From: Polyangiaceae bacterium
GTDB lineage: Bacteria; Myxococcota_A; Polyangia; Polyangiales; Polyangiaceae
Assembly: GCA_022842465.1 (NCBI GenBank)
Contig: JALHPN010000089.1
Location: 1 to 33,291 of the forward strand
DNA length: 33,291 bases
Direction: 5' to 3'
The position numbers and the translations under genes were made by a program. Each line of letters begins with the position of its first letter. The first letter of the stretch is position 1. The notes under the pieces were generated by a model that worked only from the letters and a program-made list of their open reading frames with translations, was not told the origin of the DNA and did no database searches. Of the stretch, positions 7,978 through 16,412 are shown piece after piece.

Positions 7978-9147
7978 TTGCTCGGGGCATGGACAGAGCC
8001 GGGGACCGCGCGCAAGCTGGTCCTCACGACGGTGCGCGACTCCCTCTTCGGCGAAGAGATCGTCTGGTCCGGCGGCCCGAAGGTCGTCACGGTCCCGTTC
8101 GTCTACAAGATTGCCGCCGCCGCCTGCGCCACCGTCGCGGTCGTCGCCCTCGCGTTCGCGGTGGTGGTCGCACGCGGGCTGAACCAGCCGGTGGGAAGCC
8201 TCGTCGCGTTCTCGGGGTGGTGTGCGCTCCTCGCTGCCGCCGCGTGGCGCCTGCCGCTCTGGTTCCGGGCCTCGGCGCGGTACATCGTCACGGATCGGCA
8301 CGTCATCTGGCAGCGCGGCCGCCTCCGGCGCTCGATCGATCGCGAGGCGATAAGCTACGCGGTCATCCGGTGGAACGAGCGCACGCCCGGGGTCGGGGAC
8401 CTCGTGCTCGAGCGCGCCGTTCCGACGGGCGCCCTCCGCCGCACGTTGAGCCTCACCCTCGCCGACGTCGACGCGCCGGACCGCCTCTGGGCCTTGGTCC
8501 GCGGTCTCACGCCGATGACCCCGCAGAGCGACGGACCGCGCCCGCTCGCGCAGCGCCTCGACGACGGCGAGCGAGTCCTCTGGACGGCGTTCCCTCGCTC
8601 CTCGCGCTGGTCACGGCGTCGGGTGGCCTTCGCGGCGATGGCTTCGGCGGCCCTCGGCACGGCGATCTTCGTGCTCGCGCGCGGCGCCCCGGCCGTCCTG
8701 CGCGTCGTCCGCGCCCACGTGCTCTCGCCGATGACGTCCGGTGCGCTCGTCTGCGGCGCTGCGCTCGGCGTCCTCCTGCTCCTCGCCGTCGCGGGGCTGA
8801 TCGGGTACGTCGCGGTGGTCAGACCCGTCCGACTCGCCCGCGCCACGAGGTACTTCGTGACGGACCGTCGCGTGCTCATCCGGCGAGGCGCCGAGGAGCT
8901 CCACCTCGATCGCGATCGCATCGCCTACGTGATCTCGACCCCGTCGGGCGACTCCCGACGCGACCTCTTCCTCGTGCTCGACGGCCCGCAGGCGCGCGCC
9001 TTCTCGCCGAGCGGCGCCTTCCAGGGCGAGGACGAAGAGCGCCTCCGGCCCGTCTTCACCGCGATCGAGGACGCCGACACGGCGACCGAGCTCTTGCACG
9101 TGAGTCGCATCAGCCTCACGGAGGCTCTACCGCGCCACGCGGCGTGA
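7978..9147 (+). CDS. Membrane protein with two tandem PH-like (bPH_2-type) domains
   Basis: The product has 389 aa, starting at TTG 7978, where an 11-base Shine-Dalgarno precedes it. The protein appears to be an internal duplication. Each half has a hydrophobic hairpin (about 42-60 and 76-92; about 218-234 and 256-278) followed by a basic and beta-rich unit: RASARYIVTDRHVIWQRG...SIDREAISYAV in the first half and RATRYFVTDRRVLIRRG...LDRDRIAYVI in the second. The TDR(R/H)V pattern with alternating hydrophobic strands is typical of bacterial PH-like domains. Function is unknown; such proteins sit in the inner membrane. It lies between the ligase and the second kinase, with a 51-base gap to the kinase, so co-transcription is likely. 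Confidence 0.8.
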   Translation: MLGAWTEPGTARKLVLTTVRDSLFGEEIVWSGGPKVVTVPFVYKIAAAACATVAVVALAFAVVVARGLNQPVGSLVAFSGWCALLAAAAWRLPLWFRASARYIVTDRHVIWQRGRLRRSIDREAISYAVIRWNERTPGVGDLVLERAVPTGALRRTLSLTLADVDAPDRLWALVRGLTPMTPQSDGPRPLAQRLDDGERVLWTAFPRSSRWSRRRVAFAAMASAALGTAIFVLARGAPAVLRVVRAHVLSPMTSGALVCGAALGVLLLLAVAGLIGYVAVVRPVRLARATRYFVTDRRVLIRRGAEELHLDRDRIAYVISTPSGDSRRDLFLVLDGPQARAFSPSGAFQGEDEERLRPVFTAIEDADTATELLHVSRISLTEALPRHAA

Positions 9148-9198
9148 TTTCGTCGAGGTGAGCCGGAAACGTTCGCCGTCCTCGTGCGTCGAACGAGC

Positions 9199-10965
9199 AT
9201 GATGGGCTCCACGGTCCGCCGGACGCCCGACTATGGTAAGACCGCGTCGGTGGTCGAGATCGGGCAGGTCGTCGGCGGCAAGTACAAGCTCCTGCGCCTG
9301 CTGGGCGACGGGGGGATGGGCAGCGTCTACGAAGCCTCCCACGAGATGCTCGGGACGCACGTCGCGGTGAAAGTCCTCCACTCGGAGCTCCTCCGTCGGA
9401 GCGGGCTCATCGAGCGGTTCCTCCAGGAGGCGCGCGTCTCGGCGCAGATAAGGAGCCCGCACGTCGTGCAGGTCACCGACGTCGACCGCACGCCGGAGGG
9501 CGTCGCCTACCTCGTCATGGAGCTCCTCCAGGGAGAGCCGCTCGCGAGCGTCGTGAAGCGCGAGGGGAAGCTCTCGGTGGCCACGGCGTGCGAGTACACG
9601 CTCCAGATCCTGAGCGCGCTCGAGGCCGCGCACGCGCTCGGCGTCATCCATCGCGACCTCAAGCCCGACAACGTGTTTCTCACGTACGCGGGCGGCAAGC
9701 CGGTCATCAAGCTGATCGACTTCGGCATCGCGAAGCTGAAGCGCGCGGAGGGAAGCGCGCCGCAGGCGAAGAACCTGACCGTCGCGGGCATGCTCATGGG
9801 CACGCCCGAGTACATGGCGCCGGAGCAGGCGTACGCCGCGGACAAGGTCGACGTGCGCGCCGACCTCTACTCCGTGGGCTGCATGCTCTACGAGATGCTC
9901 TCGGGGCAGACGCCGGTGTCGGGCGAGGATCCGCGCGTCGTCGTGCTGAAGGTCGAGCGAGGCGAGGTGACGCCGCTCGTGCACCTCTCACCGCAGGTCC
10001 CGCCGGAGGTGGCGGGCTTCGTGCACCGCGCGATGGCGCCGCGCCCCGAGATGCGGTTCTCGAACGCGACCGAGATGCGCATCGCGCTCGAGGCGATCGC
10101 GTCCGGCAAGCGGGCGGGGACGGCGCCGCTCGCGGCGGCGCTGGCGAACACGGCAGACGCGCGGGATCTCCGCGGCGACGCGTCTCCGGCGCACGCGCAC
10201 GCGCAGCACGGGAGCGGGCCTCCGCCTGCGGCCGAGATCGGGACCGGCACCGTGCTCGGCGCGCCGGCCGCGGCAGCGCTCGCGGGGATGGACCAGAGGC
10301 CCGGAACGAGCACCGTGAAGGCGGCGCCGATCGACCCGAGCATCACGCGCGCGCAGCCCTCGCCGATGGGGCCTCACGGCGCGATGGGGCCGCCCCCGAT
10401 GCACGCGCAGCCGCAGCATGCTCCGCACGTCCCGATGGCGTCGTCGTATACGGGCGCGCCCGAGCCGACCCGCCTCCCGCCGCGCCGCAGCGGTAACGGC
10501 CTCGTCATCGCGCTCGCGCTCGTCGCCCTCCTCCTCGGGGCCGGGGCCGTCTTCGCCTACGTCGCTAACACGCAGACCTCGGAGACGCCCACGGTCCCGT
10601 TCCCGACCGAGACGGTGGCGACGACCACCGCGACCGCGCCGGTCCCGACCGCGACGACGACCACCCCGGCCGGCACCACGGCGCCGCCCCCGACGAGCGC
10701 GCCGCCGCTCACGCCCGGTCCGCAGGTCCCGGGCAACACCCCAGGCACGACGCCGACGAAGCCGCCGTCGACGAACCCGCCGCAGACATCGCGAGACGCC
10801 GGCGCGACACCGACGCAGCCACCGCCCTCCTCGACGCCGACGACGATCCCGCCGTTCACGCTGCCCTCGGGGTTCCCGACCGCGTTCCCGAGCACGCTCC
10901 CGCCGATGCCGAGCGGCTTCCCGCCGTTCCCGAGCGGGTTCCCGCAGTGGCCGCCACCCCAGTGA
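9199..10965 (+). CDS. Transmembrane Ser/Thr protein kinase with Pro/Thr-rich extracytoplasmic tail
   Basis: The product has 588 aa from ATG 9199; GTG 9184 in the same frame would add five residues and cannot be excluded. Kinase signatures are GDGGMGSV (36-43), Lys58 in VAVKVL, HRDLKPDN (151-158, Asp153), DFG (174-176) and GTPEYMAPEQ, so it is probably active. An Ala/Pro/His/Met-rich linker leads to one membrane helix (about 434-455). The outer part, about 130 residues, is almost only Pro, Thr, Ser and Gly and ends in FPPFPSGFPQWPPPQ, with no recognisable sensor domain. It may span the wall or be a glycosylated stalk (inference). The gene is followed after 34 bases by the DUF4175-like gene. 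Confidence 0.93.
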   Translation: MMGSTVRRTPDYGKTASVVEIGQVVGGKYKLLRLLGDGGMGSVYEASHEMLGTHVAVKVLHSELLRRSGLIERFLQEARVSAQIRSPHVVQVTDVDRTPEGVAYLVMELLQGEPLASVVKREGKLSVATACEYTLQILSALEAAHALGVIHRDLKPDNVFLTYAGGKPVIKLIDFGIAKLKRAEGSAPQAKNLTVAGMLMGTPEYMAPEQAYAADKVDVRADLYSVGCMLYEMLSGQTPVSGEDPRVVVLKVERGEVTPLVHLSPQVPPEVAGFVHRAMAPRPEMRFSNATEMRIALEAIASGKRAGTAPLAAALANTADARDLRGDASPAHAHAQHGSGPPPAAEIGTGTVLGAPAAAALAGMDQRPGTSTVKAAPIDPSITRAQPSPMGPHGAMGPPPMHAQPQHAPHVPMASSYTGAPEPTRLPPRRSGNGLVIALALVALLLGAGAVFAYVANTQTSETPTVPFPTETVATTTATAPVPTATTTTPAGTTAPPPTSAPPLTPGPQVPGNTPGTTPTKPPSTNPPQTSRDAGATPTQPPPSSTPTTIPPFTLPSGFPTAFPSTLPPMPSGFPPFPSGFPQWPPPQ

Positions 10966-10999
10966 ACGGACGCAGCTGCTACGCTGGGCCTGCCCGGTG

Positions 11000-13885
11000 A
11001 TGCACGTGCCCGAAGCCCTCTCCACTCTGGCGACGGCCTGGAGATCCGCGGTCGAGAGGCCGAGGCGCCGCGCGCTCGTGCTCGCGGGCACCCTGCTCCT
11101 CACGGTCGCGCTCCTCGTGGCGCGGATGGGGACGACGCCCGCGCGTCTCGCCGCGCTGGGCATCGTGCTCGCCTACCTCGTCGCGGTCGTCCTCGTCCTC
11201 CTCCGCGAGCGGGCCATCTTCCGGGATCCGGTTCGCACCATCGAGCGGGTCGCCGGCGACGCCTCGCCCGAGCTCGCCGCGCGCGCCGTGCGCGCCCTCT
11301 CGCTCCTCGCCGGCGGCGCCCAGCCTGGCATCTCGCGCGAGCTCGCCGAGCTCCACGTCGAGCGCGCCGTCGCCCGCCTGCCGCACGACAGTGTGCTTCG
11401 ATCGGCGGCACGCCTCGGCACCGTCCTCACGGTGCTCGCCGCCGGGCTCGCATGCGCGAACCTCGCCGCCTGCGTGTCGAACCCCTGGGGCGTCGTCGAA
11501 GGGGCGGATGTCCTCCTCGCGCGCGATGGCACGGCGCCGCTCGGGATGGCCTGGCTCTCGGACACGCAGATGCGCGCGCGTCCGCCGGAGTACCTCCACC
11601 TCGAGGAGCGCCGTCTCCTCGCCTACGACGATACGACGCTTCCGCGGGGGACGCTGCTCACGATCACGGGCGTGCCGGTCCACGGCGGACGCCGGCTCCT
11701 CCTCACCGACGGCACGAGCGAGGTGCCCTTCGTCGACGACGGCTCCGGCAAGGTCGTCGCGCGATGGCCGCTCGCCGAGTCCGTGAGGCTGCGCGTCATC
11801 GCTCGCTTCGGTGAGGTCGTCATCCCGGAGAGCGAGGACACGCAGGTCGAGTCCGTGGCCGACGCGGCGCCCGTCGTGACGCTCGAGGGAGCGCCGAGGC
11901 GGATCGTCCTCGCCGCCGACCAGGCGACGAGCGAGATCCCGATCCACTACGACGTCACGGACGACCACGGCCTCCGTGAGGTCCACCTCGTGCTCCGCGC
12001 CGGCGCCCGGGAGGAGCGTCGCGTCCTCGCCCGCCTCGACGGCGAGACGAAGACCGATCGCGGCGGCTACAACCTGCGGGCGACCGACTCCTTCGTGAAG
12101 AAGAGCCACGCGCCGATCGAGGTCCGCGTGGAGGCGAAGGACAACGATCCCATCACGGGCCCGAAGTGGGGGGCGAGCGACGCGATCACGCTCGTGCCCC
12201 CGGACGTCGGCGAGCCGGAGGCGCGCCGTCTCGCGGCCCTCGTGAAGGTGCGCGACGCGCTCGTCGACGCGCTCGCGATCCGCCTCTCCCGCGCGATGCC
12301 GACGGATCCGAAGGTCCGTCGTGAGCTCCTCGATGCGGACGCGAAGCTCGCCGACGAGAACGCGGACCTCATGGAGACCACGCTCACGAGCTCGTACGCG
12401 GGCGTGCGCATTCCGAGCCGACTCGGCGCGATGCTCCGTGGCCGCATGCGGAAGCTGAAGGAGGCCGTCGGCAACCAGGGCCGCTCTCCGAGCACCGCGT
12501 CGCGCGCGGCCGTGGTGAAGGCCACCGAACGCATGGTCCTCGTCGTCGACGCCGTCGTCCGTGGCCAAGGGCTCCGCGACACGCGTGACGTCGCGAAGGA
12601 GCTCGCCGACGTCGCCGACGATCTCGCCCTCTCCGCCCAGATCGCGCAGAAGCCGCAGGAGAAGGCCCGCGGCGAGCAGCGCATGGATGCGTCCGTCATG
12701 GTGCTCGGCGGCGGTGGTCGCGCGATGCTCCGTCTCGGCGCGCTCGGTCGCGACCTCGGCGAGATCGTCGAGATGGATCTCCGCCGCGTGGACCGCGCCC
12801 GGAAGGACGCGGATCTCCCGCACACCGCGCTCGCGGCGCAGGACCTCGCGGCGCGCCTCCGGCAGCCCGACCCTTCCTTCGGCGCGCGTGGCGGCAGGCC
12901 CTCGCACGCGGGAGGCGAGTCGGGCGGGGGCAGGGGAGCGCAGTCCGGCGAGGACGCCGAGGGCAGCGACGTCGAGCAGGCGTTCAACGAGGCCGCGCAG
13001 GACCTCGATCGGCTCTCGGCCGAGCACAACGCGAACATGGGCGGTGTCGAGCAGGCCCTCGCCGGCGGATCCTCCGAAGACGACAGGAAGCAGATGGCGG
13101 AGGAGGCCAAGCGCCACGCCGAGCGCGTGCGCGAGGCCGCGAAGGGGCTCCCGTCCGTCGGCGGCGGCAGCGACTCGTGGACGAGCAAGGGCGCCGCCGC
13201 GCGCGAGCACGCCGAGCAGATGGCGCGCTCGCTCGAGCAAGGGAGCCCCGCCGACGCCGTGCAGAGCGGCCGGAGCGCGATGGGCGCGCTCGACGAGGCG
13301 CGCCGCGCCGCCGCTCGCGAGCGCTTCAGCCGGTTCGGCGACACCGAAGGTCCGCGCGCCGTCGAGGAGGCGAAGAAGACGCTCGACCAGGAGCTGCGAT
13401 GGGCGGAGGACAAACTCGAAGAGATGCGCAAGCGCGCGGCCCAGCGGGCGGGGCCGGAGCTCAAGGAGCACGGCGAGACCGAGGGAAAGCTCGCCGAGAA
13501 GGCGCGCGACCTCGCGAAGAAGGGGCGCGATCAGGAGGCCCTCCCGCCGGCCGCGCTCGAGGCGCTCCAGGGGGCGGAGCAGGCCGCGCGTGAGGCGTCG
13601 CGCGCGCTGAAAGAGGGGAACGCCGATCGTGGGCTCCAGCAGCAGCGCGAGGCGCAGCAGAAGCTCGAGATGGCACGTGACGCCCTCGGCGAGCGCGGCG
13701 AAGAGGGGAAGGACGGCGAAGGCGAGCGCGGCCCCTCGTCGCGCGAGCACACGGAGATCCCGAAGGCCGACGCGCACAAGGGGCCGGAGGAGTTCCGGAA
13801 GCGCGTCATCAAGGGGCTCGGGCAGCCGAGCGGCGGCCGGTACAAGGACGCCGTGAAGCGCTACGCCGAGGGCCTCCTCCGATGA
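11000..13885 (+). CDS. DUF4175-like large membrane protein with coiled-coil C-terminus
   Basis: The product has 961 aa from ATG 11000; GTG 10997 is in frame and equally possible. Three membrane helices (about 25-41, 51-69, 138-158) precede a beta-rich extracytoplasmic region with Ig-like statements (APVVTLEGAPRRIVLAAD near 290, then DVTDDHGLREVHLVLR). A long, charged, Ala/Glu/Lys/Arg-rich helical region follows, interrupted by a Gly/Ser-rich linker near 630-660. The end motif EFRKRVIKGLGQPSGGRYKD...RYAEGLLR matches the DUF4175-type layout as I know it. Function is unknown; it may be a scaffold or link to the wall. The stop overlaps the metalloprotease gene by 4 bases, and the kinase lies just upstream, so this may be a regulated envelope unit (inference). 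Confidence 0.8.
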   Translation: MHVPEALSTLATAWRSAVERPRRRALVLAGTLLLTVALLVARMGTTPARLAALGIVLAYLVAVVLVLLRERAIFRDPVRTIERVAGDASPELAARAVRALSLLAGGAQPGISRELAELHVERAVARLPHDSVLRSAARLGTVLTVLAAGLACANLAACVSNPWGVVEGADVLLARDGTAPLGMAWLSDTQMRARPPEYLHLEERRLLAYDDTTLPRGTLLTITGVPVHGGRRLLLTDGTSEVPFVDDGSGKVVARWPLAESVRLRVIARFGEVVIPESEDTQVESVADAAPVVTLEGAPRRIVLAADQATSEIPIHYDVTDDHGLREVHLVLRAGAREERRVLARLDGETKTDRGGYNLRATDSFVKKSHAPIEVRVEAKDNDPITGPKWGASDAITLVPPDVGEPEARRLAALVKVRDALVDALAIRLSRAMPTDPKVRRELLDADAKLADENADLMETTLTSSYAGVRIPSRLGAMLRGRMRKLKEAVGNQGRSPSTASRAAVVKATERMVLVVDAVVRGQGLRDTRDVAKELADVADDLALSAQIAQKPQEKARGEQRMDASVMVLGGGGRAMLRLGALGRDLGEIVEMDLRRVDRARKDADLPHTALAAQDLAARLRQPDPSFGARGGRPSHAGGESGGGRGAQSGEDAEGSDVEQAFNEAAQDLDRLSAEHNANMGGVEQALAGGSSEDDRKQMAEEAKRHAERVREAAKGLPSVGGGSDSWTSKGAAAREHAEQMARSLEQGSPADAVQSGRSAMGALDEARRAAARERFSRFGDTEGPRAVEEAKKTLDQELRWAEDKLEEMRKRAAQRAGPELKEHGETEGKLAEKARDLAKKGRDQEALPPAALEALQGAEQAAREASRALKEGNADRGLQQQREAQQKLEMARDALGERGEEGKDGEGERGPSSREHTEIPKADAHKGPEEFRKRVIKGLGQPSGGRYKDAVKRYAEGLLR

Positions 13886-15441
13886 CGCGTCGCGGGCTCC
13901 CGTTCGCTCTCGTGCTCGGCACCGCGCTCGCCGCGAGCGTGCTCGGTCCGCGCCGCGTCGAAGCGCAGGACGACCTCCTCGGCCACGCCTCCCGCGCGAC
14001 CGAGGCGACGATCGCCATGGAGTACGACAGGGCGCGTGCGGAGCTCGCGAAGGCGGACCCGGACAAGGTGCAGGTCGTCCTCGCGAAGGCGCGGCTCGCC
14101 GTCTACGAGGAGGACTGTGACCTCGCCGCCGCGCTCCTCTCCCGCGGCGATGCGGCCCAGACCGAGGAGGGCCGCGCGCTCGCGGACATCGCGCGGGGCT
14201 GCGCGCGGGTGACGGCCGCCACCGTCGTCGAGGAGGCGAAGGGAGACGACGTCGTCCTCCGCTTCCACGACGACGCCGACCGCGCGCTCGCGCCGCTCCT
14301 CGTCGACACGGTGAAGAAGGCACGCGTCTCGCTCGCGAGGGATCTCGGCGTCGCGTTCAAGTCGAAGATCCGCATCACGGTCGTCCGCGACCTCCTCTCG
14401 CTCAGCGCAATGACGGGCCTCCCGTACAAGGCGGCGCAGACGACGGGCACCGTCGCGGTCGCGAAGTGGGGCCGCGTCACGCTGCTCTCTCCGCGGGCGA
14501 GCACGCACGGCTACCCGTTCCGCGACACGCTCGTCCACGAGCTCACCCACCTGGCGATCTCGATGCAGTCACGGGAGCGCGCTCCCCTCTGGCTCCACGA
14601 AGGCGTCGCGCGGCGGGAGGAGACGCGCTGGCGCGAGCCCGGCCCGTTCGACGACCGGCCGTCGCCCGAGAGCGTCGTCCTCCGCGGCATGGAGCTGAAG
14701 CTCGATCTCCCGCTCGACAAGCTCGGGCCTTCCATCGCGATGCTCCCCAGCGCCGATGCGGCGATGGTCGCGTTCGCGGAGGTCACGAGCTTCGTGAAGT
14801 ACTTCGTGGAGTCGACCGGCCGCGGCGACGAGCCCGCCGAGCGTGCCGCCCTTCCGAAGCTCCTCGTCGAGCTCCGTTCGGCGAAGAGCGTCGACGAGGC
14901 CCTCCAGAAGGTGAGCGGCGAGAGTCTCGCGGGGTGGGACGTCAAGTGGCGTGCCCAGCTCCAGCGGCGGGCCAAGGAGCCGCTGTCGCCCCTCTTCGGG
15001 CTCGGGGCGCCCCCTCCGGGGATGGGGGATTCGCGCGAGCGGGCGCGCCTGGCCGAGCTGCTCCTCGGCCGCGGGCACCCCGCCGAGGCGGTCCTCGAGC
15101 TCGACAAGATCGGGCCCGAGCTCCTCGCCGACCCCAGCCTCCGCTACCTCCGGGCTCGGTCGCTCGAGGCCAAGCCCGAGGAGGCGACCGCTCTCGTCGA
15201 CGATCCGAAGGCCTGGGTGACGAGCTACGGCCCCTGCTGGGCCCTCCGCGGCCGACTCGCCCGCCAGCGCGGAGACGGCGCGACCGCCGACGCGTCGTTC
15301 GCCGAGGCCCGGGCCCATGATCCGCTGTCACTGGAGAGCGCCTGCGAATCGCTCGATCCGGCCCGGCCCGGCGTCCCGCTGCCGAATCCGCTCTGCGAGG
15401 CGGCCAAGGCCCGGGGAGAACCCGACCTGGGCCAGGACTGA
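13882..15441 (+). CDS. Exported gluzincin-type metalloprotease (peptidase MA-like) with TPR-like C-terminus
   Basis: The product has 519 aa; ATG 13882 overlaps the previous stop (ATGA). A signal peptide ends near RRVEAQ (about 28). The catalytic pattern is HELTH (219-223), followed by WLHEGVA with Glu240, which gives the HExxH plus downstream Glu of the peptidase_MA-like (gluzincin) group; zinc binding is predicted. N-terminal helices (about 30-120) and a C-terminal helical repeat region (RARLAELLLGRGHPAEAVLEL onwards) look TPR-like. The enzyme should act outside the cytoplasm. It is translationally linked to the DUF4175-like protein, making that protein a candidate partner or substrate (inference). 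Confidence 0.85.
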   Translation: MTRRGLPFALVLGTALAASVLGPRRVEAQDDLLGHASRATEATIAMEYDRARAELAKADPDKVQVVLAKARLAVYEEDCDLAAALLSRGDAAQTEEGRALADIARGCARVTAATVVEEAKGDDVVLRFHDDADRALAPLLVDTVKKARVSLARDLGVAFKSKIRITVVRDLLSLSAMTGLPYKAAQTTGTVAVAKWGRVTLLSPRASTHGYPFRDTLVHELTHLAISMQSRERAPLWLHEGVARREETRWREPGPFDDRPSPESVVLRGMELKLDLPLDKLGPSIAMLPSADAAMVAFAEVTSFVKYFVESTGRGDEPAERAALPKLLVELRSAKSVDEALQKVSGESLAGWDVKWRAQLQRRAKEPLSPLFGLGAPPPGMGDSRERARLAELLLGRGHPAEAVLELDKIGPELLADPSLRYLRARSLEAKPEEATALVDDPKAWVTSYGPCWALRGRLARQRGDGATADASFAEARAHDPLSLESACESLDPARPGVPLPNPLCEAAKARGEPDLGQD

Positions 15442-15487
15442 CAGGTGCCGCGGATGTGGTCCGGACGAGCCCGAGCGTGAGCGGTGA

Positions 15488-15517
15488 TTGACCCCGAGCC
15501 TCGCGGGCCGGCATAAT
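15488..15517 (+). promoter_or_regulatory. Sigma-70-like promoter upstream of psd
   Basis: TTGACC (15488-15493) and CATAAT (15512-15517) each match five of six consensus bases and are 18 bases apart. In this GC-rich sequence such a pair stands out. Transcription would start near 15524, about 50 bases before the GTG at 15576. The 134-bp gap that holds it separates the metalloprotease from psd and suggests a new transcription unit. Confidence 0.65.
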
Positions 15518-15575
15518 CCCTAACGTCGGAAAGTGCCGAGAGAATCGTCCTCGGGCGCGAGTCGATGGAGCCGAC

Positions 15576-16412
15576 GTGACAGCGATCTCCTACGCCACCG
15601 CTCAGATCCTGCGCGTGCTTCCACGCACGACGATCACGCGAGCGATGGGCAAATTGGCGGACTTCGAGTGGCCCGACAGGGTCGGTGAGGCCGTCGTCAA
15701 CCTCTACTGTCGCGCCTACGGCGTCACGCTCGACGAATGCCAGAAGGCGTCGGGCTTCACGAACTTCGACGAGTTCTTCACGCGCGAGCTCCGGGAGGGG
15801 GCCCGCCCGCTCCCCACGGATCCGACCGTCGTGATCAGCCCCGCCGACGGACGGATCGATTCGATCGGCCCCGTCGACGGACGCTCGTTCGTCGTGAAGG
15901 GCAGGCCCTACCAGGTCGACGAGCTCGTCGGTGACCCCGAAGACGCGCGCGGGTACGAGGGCGGAGCAGGCTGCATCGTCTACCTGTCGCCGCGCGACTA
16001 CCACCGCGTGCACTCGCCCGTGGACGGACGCATCGTGAGCGTCCGCTCGATGCCCGGGGACTACTACCCGGTGAACGAGGTCGGAGTCCGTCACGTCCCG
16101 AACCTCTTCATCCGTAACCGGCGCGTCGCGATCGTGATCGATTCGAAGGAGCACGGGCGCGTCACGGTCGTGATGGTCGCCGCAATGGTCGTCGGTCGCA
16201 TCACGGTGACGGGGATCGACGCGCGCGACGTGCCGTTCGGCGTGCACCCGTTCGCCCCTGGCATCGAGGTCTCTCGGGGCGACGAGATCGGCATCTTCCG
16301 CCTCGGCTCGACCGCGGTGGTCTTCTTCGAGCCCGGCGTCATCGCGTCGTGGCTCGCTTCGGAGGGGGCGACGCGCTTCGGCGACCCCCTCGCGAAGGGG
16401 GAGCGCCGGTGA
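15576..16412 (+). CDS. psd: Phosphatidylserine decarboxylase proenzyme
   Basis: The product has 278 aa. It decarboxylates phosphatidylserine to phosphatidylethanolamine at the inner membrane. Seen are SPADG (88-92, Asp91), YHRVHSP (142-148, His146) and the self-cleavage motif LGST (243-246), where cleavage between Gly244 and Ser245 makes the pyruvoyl group. All three catalytic triad positions are present. Start GTG 15576 follows ATGGAG (15565-15570) by five bases, and length fits the E. coli-like bacterial form. A good promoter lies upstream, and the stop overlaps the methyltransferase gene by 4 bases, so the two are probably translated together. Confidence 0.95.
   Translation: MTAISYATAQILRVLPRTTITRAMGKLADFEWPDRVGEAVVNLYCRAYGVTLDECQKASGFTNFDEFFTRELREGARPLPTDPTVVISPADGRIDSIGPVDGRSFVVKGRPYQVDELVGDPEDARGYEGGAGCIVYLSPRDYHRVHSPVDGRIVSVRSMPGDYYPVNEVGVRHVPNLFIRNRRVAIVIDSKEHGRVTVVMVAAMVVGRITVTGIDARDVPFGVHPFAPGIEVSRGDEIGIFRLGSTAVVFFEPGVIASWLASEGATRFGDPLAKGERR

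Noticed and set aside
10418..10999. Upstream extension of the DUF4175-like frame into the kinase tail
   Set aside because: Runs inside the kinase coding region in another frame, Arg/Ser-rich, and no family similarity before residue 1 of the chosen start.
10979..14323. A 1114-codon open frame on the minus strand, antisense to the DUF4175-like and protease genes
   Set aside because: It is rich in Arg, Leu and Ala, with no domain, and lies across two well-supported plus-strand genes. Long antisense frames are expected at this base composition.
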